From: JAUVXJ01 sp964433755
GTDB taxonomy: Bacteria > Chloroflexota > Anaerolineae > UBA7937 > B3-Chlor
NCBI GenBank assembly: GCA_964433755.1
Contig: CAYSSR010000001.1
Coordinates: 496,001 to 560,000 of the forward strand
Direction of reading: 5' to 3'
DNA length: 64,000 bases
The translations under genes and the position numbers were made by a program. The notes below the pieces were generated by a model, which was not told where the DNA came from, searched no databases, and saw only the letters and a program-made list of their open reading frames with translations. Positions 60,059 through 64,000 of the stretch are shown piece by piece. How positions within the stretch are numbered: position 1 is the first letter of the stretch; each line of letters starts with the position of its first letter.

Positions 60059-60593
60059 TCTGGCGGCACGAGATGACAGTGAGGAACGAGTCGAAAGTCC
60101 GTGCGAATGATGTCGTCCCCACAGACCGGCTTGCCCAGAGGACTGAGTCGCGGTTGGGATTTTCGGCTGTGAACTCGGGGCGCGCACCAGATCCCACGAC
60201 CCGCAATCGTCACCCTTGAACCCGCGGCACAATCAGGGCCGCGGGCAGGGAAGTGTTGACCTACAAGGCAAGTGTGCGGCCCTGGCACCGCCTGGCGGGC
60301 TCGCTTGTGATGGTCCAACCTGATGCGCGACGGTGGGCTCGTTGCCGAGGAGACTCTTGGCATAGAGGTCCCACGGTCGGCCGGCCTAGGGAAGTCTGAG
60401 AGACGGGGGTGTTGACTCAGGCGGGGGGTGCCACCTGCCTGAGAGGTGGGTTGTGTGGCCTGGACCGACGATGGAGCGATGTTGGGCGGTCACACACGGG
60501 TGAGCGTGCCTACGAGTGGAGCGAGTTGGTACGTCCGAATTGTTGACATCGTCGGGCTGCGGACCGCCGGAGTGTAGGGAAGGAGTGGCAACT
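60059..60593. other. Intergenic region before the metallophosphoesterase
   Basis: About 535 bases without a gene. It holds two hairpins (60221-60245 and CTCAGGC/GCCTGAG at 60416-60443) and a TTGACA at 60543-60548 that lacks a matching -10. Confidence 0.4.
60221..60245 (+). terminator. All-GC hairpin, possible terminator
   Basis: CCCGCGGC / GCCGCGGG with a 9-base loop, about 160 bases past the preceding stop codon, no T-run. Confidence 0.35.
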
Positions 60594-61958
60594 ATGTGCT
60601 CTGACTTGTCGGATTCACTGTCTAGCCGGATGAGCCGTCGGGCCAGTCGGTGCATTCTTGTAGCAGGTGTCTTTGTAGCGCCCGTCATACTAGCAAGTCC
60701 ACTCGTCGTTGCTAGGCTTTTCGCACGGCCGGCTTTTCTGGTCTGTTGTCTGCCCAACCCACAGTTCTCCGGCGTTGTGTGCCGTGGTTCGGACGTGGAC
60801 AGTTGCACCGGCATCTGTCCGGTGGTCACGGAGACACCGGGGCCCCTGTACACGGACACCGTGAGGATAGGCATTGTGGCCGACATGCACACGTCGCAGT
60901 TTGGACGAGGCTGCGACAGATACCCTCACAGCATAGGTGATCTCGAGCATCTGGCAGAGCGCTGGAGGGACGAGGAAATCGACTTGGGGTTCGTACTGGG
61001 GGATGTGCTGGAGTTGGATCCCAGCGATGGGTGTGAGGATGACTCGGTGCCCTGGGAGAGACACGCCAAGCCTGCCCTCGACAAGTTGTGCGAGCTCGAC
61101 GGGGCTGTGCGAGTACTTGCCGTTTCTGGCAACAACGACTGGAGGACCATTGATGAACTGCGGACATATGCCTCCATGTTTGTGAAGGGAGATTCCCGCG
61201 TGGGGCTGGACTGCGACGACGAGGAAGAGCTCAGCGCCACATCTCCCCTGGAACCGTATTGGTTGCTTGAACCCGAAGCGAATGGAGTTGCCGCCATTGG
61301 GTTGTACATGCCGGATCGGCGGCTCTATGCGGAGAACTATGGCCTCCTTGAGGCATCTGGTTTCGAAGGTAGTGCTGAAAAGCTCCCCAGCTGGCTTGCT
61401 CAGAAGGAGTGGCTGGAGGCAACGCTCTCGAGTATCCTCGGTTCCAATCAGCCGCCCAGGCTCCTCCTCGTCCTGATGCACCAGCCTGTGCTCTGGACAA
61501 ACCCCTTCAGGCTCGAGACCAGAGTCGAGGACTGGCCAAAGAGTTCGGTGCTCTCGGCACCTCTCGTGGAACGGTACTATTGGGAGCAGATGCTTCCCGG
61601 ACTTATCACCATGCTGGGTAGGGGAGACAAGGATATCACCCACGGCATCACCACCGACGTCGTGGTAGTGGCCGGTCACTATCATCAAGGCGGCATCGTT
61701 CGACAGGTCGGATGGCTGGACGAACATAAGGACTCGTCGGCCAACGTGGCGGGTGGCCTTGACTACGTCCTAGTCCCCAGTCTGGTCCAGGGCGTACGAG
61801 GGGATCCCGACGTGGCAATGTGGGCCGAGCTTGAGTTTGACCCGGGCGCTGAGTCTCTTCACGTATCGTTCCTGACTTTCGATGCACTGGTCTTCGAAGA
61901 TGAGATCCAGCTAGCCCCCGCATATCCAGTTCCTACGCCTACGCCTGCCGAGTCCTAG
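60594..61958 (+). CDS. Membrane-anchored calcineurin-like metallophosphoesterase
   Basis: 454 aa from ATG 60594 (AAGGAG nine bases upstream). One N-terminal membrane segment (about 17-42), then an extracytoplasmic Cys-containing spacer and a metallophosphoesterase domain. The five metal-binding blocks are present in order: VADMHTS (Asp97, His99), LGDVLE (Asp137), VSGNNDW (Asn180), VLMHQP and VAGHYHQG. The usual GNHD/E block is GNND here. It would hydrolyse a phosphate ester outside the membrane; substrate unknown. The C-terminus is a short Pro/Thr tail (YPVPTPTPAES). Confidence 0.86.
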   Translation: MCSDLSDSLSSRMSRRASRCILVAGVFVAPVILASPLVVARLFARPAFLVCCLPNPQFSGVVCRGSDVDSCTGICPVVTETPGPLYTDTVRIGIVADMHTSQFGRGCDRYPHSIGDLEHLAERWRDEEIDLGFVLGDVLELDPSDGCEDDSVPWERHAKPALDKLCELDGAVRVLAVSGNNDWRTIDELRTYASMFVKGDSRVGLDCDDEEELSATSPLEPYWLLEPEANGVAAIGLYMPDRRLYAENYGLLEASGFEGSAEKLPSWLAQKEWLEATLSSILGSNQPPRLLLVLMHQPVLWTNPFRLETRVEDWPKSSVLSAPLVERYYWEQMLPGLITMLGRGDKDITHGITTDVVVVAGHYHQGGIVRQVGWLDEHKDSSANVAGGLDYVLVPSLVQGVRGDPDVAMWAELEFDPGAESLHVSFLTFDALVFEDEIQLAPAYPVPTPTPAES

Positions 61959-62226
61959 CGGCTCCCGGGAGACCGAAGCTCCCTGTCCTCGTATGCGATT
62001 GTGCCTTGTAGTCCTCTCGTAGGCCCCTTCTGTCGCAGGTCTGACCTCGGCGCGCGGCGACGCGACTCGCGTGACTGCGGCTTGATTCTTGAGGTGCTCC
62101 GGTGCACGACACAAATCGGAACGCTCGGCCCTCGCTCTCACGGGCAACACGCGCCTGAGCATGAGGTGTATCTTGACATAATGGCGTCAGTGTAGCGTGT
62201 TTGCTGCCATTTAAGAAAATTAGATA
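61959..62226. other. Intergenic region before the XRE-cupin regulators
   Basis: A CTCCCGGGAG palindrome follows the stop of the phosphoesterase gene. A further TTGACA (62173-62178) has no matching -10. The last 30 bases turn A+T-rich, like an UP element, ahead of the promoter at 62227. Confidence 0.4.
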
Positions 62227-62255
62227 TTGACAAACAATGGGAAAAGGAGTACAAT
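62227..62255 (+). promoter_or_regulatory. Strong promoter of the first XRE-cupin gene
   Basis: Perfect TTGACA (62227-62232), 17 bases, TACAAT (62250-62255). It ends 11 bases before the ATG at 62267, so the leader would be only a few bases. The AAGGAG inside the spacer would not be part of that transcript. Confidence 0.75.
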
Positions 62256-62266
62256 GGAAGTTGGTC

Positions 62267-62830
62267 ATGGAGACGACGGTTGGGGTCATCGGTCAAAGGA
62301 TCAAGAAGCTCCGGCTGGAAAGACGGCTTACTTTGGGGGAATTGGCTGAGAGCACCGGATGCAGTGCGGCGTTCCTTTCGCAGTTAGAGAGGAACCGGGC
62401 TGCGCCCTCCATCTCCATGCTCTACTCCATCGCCAGCGCCTTGCACGTGCCTATCACCTATTTCTTCCCTGAGGTCGTCAACCCCACCAAAGTTGTGCGG
62501 GCGCACGAGCGCGAGACGTTCCGCTTCGAGGGCTCTCCCATCACCTACTCCCTCCTCACTACCCGGTTCCCTGATCGGGTCATGGAGTCGCTGATTGTGA
62601 TCATCGAAGCACAGGATGGCTCGCTCCCTGCGGATGAATACCGTGCTCACCCTGGAGAGGAGTTCGGGTATGTCCTGGACGGCACGCTCAGAGTCTGGAT
62701 AGGTGATGAGCGGTACGATCTCTCTCCAGGGGACAGCATACACTTCCTGGCTACGGTCAAGCATCGGCTGGAGAACCCAGGCACGAAGCCGGTCACGGCG
62801 TTGTGGGTGCTGACACCTCCAGTCTTCTAG
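62267..62830 (+). CDS. XRE-family regulator with C-terminal cupin
   Basis: 187 aa from ATG 62267; ATG 62237 lies within the promoter. Helix-turn-helix of the XRE type (about 8-62; LTLGELAESTGCSAAFLSQLE) plus a cupin_2 domain (about 112-185; AHPGEEFGYVLDGTLRVWIG, LSPGDSIHF). Such proteins sense small molecules such as polyamines, sugars or amino-acid derivatives through the cupin. The very short predicted leader suggests leaderless or near-leaderless translation. A second, similar regulator follows 119 bases downstream, before an aminopeptidase-like gene. Confidence 0.9.
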   Translation: METTVGVIGQRIKKLRLERRLTLGELAESTGCSAAFLSQLERNRAAPSISMLYSIASALHVPITYFFPEVVNPTKVVRAHERETFRFEGSPITYSLLTTRFPDRVMESLIVIIEAQDGSLPADEYRAHPGEEFGYVLDGTLRVWIGDERYDLSPGDSIHFLATVKHRLENPGTKPVTALWVLTPPVF

Positions 62831-62854
62831 TTGCTCGTGGGGATGATCAGTCGG

Positions 62855-62871
62855 TATTGTACCAGTGTACC
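62855..62871. promoter_or_regulatory. Possible operator between the two regulators
   Basis: Two palindromic GTAC tetramers separated by four bases (GTACCAGTGTAC) within the 119-base gap. Only suggestive. Confidence 0.2.
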
Positions 62872-62949
62872 TGGGCTGAGGTATCCTCGCGAAGCCGGTA
62901 GTGGCCTCAGTAGAAGGCGGATCCGAGAATCGCAGCGGAGCGGGGATTT

Positions 62950-63525
62950 GTGATAGAAGCGGAGAGCGGAGCAGAGAGCGTGGGGAGCCGATTGAGAGCT
63001 CTCCGCACCGAACAGGGGATCACGCTGGCCCAACTGGGCAGCATGGTGGGCCTTTCGGCCAGCTACCTGTCTCAGATCGAGAGGAACAAGGCCAAGCCCT
63101 CGCTGACCACGCTTAATTCGGTGGCCGAGACCCTGGGGGTGGAGCTGAGATCGTTCTTCGAGCATCCTTCCCCGGTCTGGCACGTGGCAAGGGGAGGCCA
63201 CCGCCAGGACTTCCGCGACGAGACGAACGAAGTGACCTACGAAACCCTCTCTTCGGGCGCGGTGAGGGGCAGGTTCGAGCCGTGCAGAGCAACGTGCTCT
63301 CCGGGCTTGAGGACGGAGGAGAAGACTCATCCAGGAGAGGAGTTCGTCTTCGTCACCAAGGGACGGCTCGAGATCAGGGTGGGGGGGGAGGCTTGGACAC
63401 TGAGTGCTGGCGATAGCATCCACTACCAGGGAAGCCAGCCCCACTCTTGGCACAACAGGTCGGGACAGCAATGCACACTGATATGGGCCGTGTCTCCTCC
63501 CTATTTCGCCTCCAGGGAGAGGTAG
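62950..63525 (+). CDS. XRE-family regulator with C-terminal cupin (second copy)
   Basis: 191 aa from GTG 62950 (GGGG five bases upstream). HTH region about 12-65 (ITLAQLGSMVGLSASYLSQIERNKAKPS) and cupin about 115-185 (THPGEEFVFVTKGRLEIRVGG, LSAGDSIHYQG). It is related to the upstream regulator but clearly diverged. It is separated by 28 bases from an aminopeptidase-like gene, its probable operon partner and regulatory target. Confidence 0.9.
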   Translation: MIEAESGAESVGSRLRALRTEQGITLAQLGSMVGLSASYLSQIERNKAKPSLTTLNSVAETLGVELRSFFEHPSPVWHVARGGHRQDFRDETNEVTYETLSSGAVRGRFEPCRATCSPGLRTEEKTHPGEEFVFVTKGRLEIRVGGEAWTLSAGDSIHYQGSQPHSWHNRSGQQCTLIWAVSPPYFASRER

Positions 63526-63553
63526 CAGCCGGGCGAAGGTTGAGGACCTAGAG

Positions 63554-64000
63554 ATGGGAACGGAGAGCAGGAGAGAGTACCAGCGCCTGGAGCTGGCCGC
63601 GGCGGCCAGAAAGCTGCTCGACGAGGCCATGCCCGTGCAACCAGGGGAGCAGGTGGTGATCACCGCTGATACGTCCAGCGACGAGCGCGTGGTGTGGGCC
63701 ACTGCGGAAGCTGCCTACGCTGTGGGCGCGACGCCCAGCGTGATGTGGTATGAGACCTTGCCCAATCCTTGCCTGAGCCCTCCTCCACCGGTGGCACGGG
63801 CGTTGAGAGAGGCCGACGTGTGGATCGAGTACGCCGTGGCCTACACCCTCTACAGCGAGGCCCAGCAGGAAGCCGTGGCTGCGGGTTGCCGGCATTTCTG
63901 CCTGGCCGGCATGGACGTGGACATGATGGTGCGGACCATCGGCGAGGTGAACTACCCTGTTCTGGAGCGAATGGCGTCGGCGCTCTATGAACTCTCCCAC
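63554..64000 (+). CDS. M29-like aminopeptidase (5' part, runs off window)
   Basis: 149 codons visible from ATG 63554 (GAGG about eight bases upstream), open to the window end. The N-terminal part (LLDEAMPVQPGEQVVITADTSSDERVV, an alpha/beta start, then VWIEYAVAYTLYSEAQQEAVAAGCRHF) resembles the N-terminal domain of thermophilic M29 metallo-aminopeptidases. The metal-binding half would lie beyond the window, so activity cannot be judged. Pairing with a cupin regulator suggests peptide or amino-acid derivative use. Confidence 0.7.
   Translation, partial: MGTESRREYQRLELAAAARKLLDEAMPVQPGEQVVITADTSSDERVVWATAEAAYAVGATPSVMWYETLPNPCLSPPPPVARALREADVWIEYAVAYTLYSEAQQEAVAAGCRHFCLAGMDVDMMVRTIGEVNYPVLERMASALYELSH

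Noticed and set aside
60543..60548. Perfect TTGACA before the metallophosphoesterase gene
   Set aside because: No -10-like hexamer at 16-18 bases; probably chance.

Overview
The window is a G+C-rich bacterial chromosome segment. The content suggests a member of the Chloroflexota (Anaerolineae/Caldilineae-like); this is inference from style, because no phylogenetic marker gene is present. The style clues are many exported proteins with long Pro/Thr 'TPTP' linkers, a YLPL-type motif after a Pro-rich stretch, large families of GT-C membrane proteins with C-terminal beta-domains, GTG starts, and -10 boxes placed almost on start codons. Envelope genes (LCP protein, sortase, MurJ, MurA, M23 peptidase) fit a cell with little outer-membrane machinery; no Bam or Lpt genes are seen.

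Layout. 1-2054 (minus): partial zinc-ribbon/coiled-coil protein. 2153-3160 (minus): M23 peptidase. 3264-6994 (plus): RfaE2-like nucleotidyltransferase coupled to MurJ, then a sortase and a small membrane protein. 6965-9656 (minus): a membrane protein, a NarL-type histidine kinase and tRNA-Val(CAC). 9798-18607: exported Pro/Thr-linker proteins, two paralogous clan GH-A glycosidases (one fused to an inactive-looking GH18-like domain), a PpiC-type lipoprotein foldase and a TPR protein. 18793-23742: LCP protein, an AAA ATPase, an RpiR-family regulator and a NodB deacetylase.

23717-48310 is about 24.6 kb of minus-strand genes. The right part (30135-48233) reads as one operon of seven large membrane proteins: four PMT/GT39-like paralogs, two proteins sharing another N-terminal extracytoplasmic domain, and one PTPS-related protein. 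The left part (23717-29925), with its own promoter, carries two GT4 and one GT9 glycosyltransferases, a methyltransferase, MurA with Asp in place of the catalytic Cys, and FolK. Together these look like a cell-surface glycan or protein-glycosylation locus.

48735-54897 begins with CstA and an intrinsic terminator. It is followed by the most unusual unit: two small paralogous membrane proteins and two ArsA/Get3-like ATPases with complementary departures from the nucleotide-switch motifs, then a TPR membrane protein. 55315-58359 holds a BtpA-PfkB pair and a GH114-like protein. 59180-64000 holds a membrane protein, a membrane-anchored metallophosphoesterase, two XRE-cupin regulators and the start of an M29-like aminopeptidase. 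No CRISPR array, IS element, phage gene or rRNA was seen.
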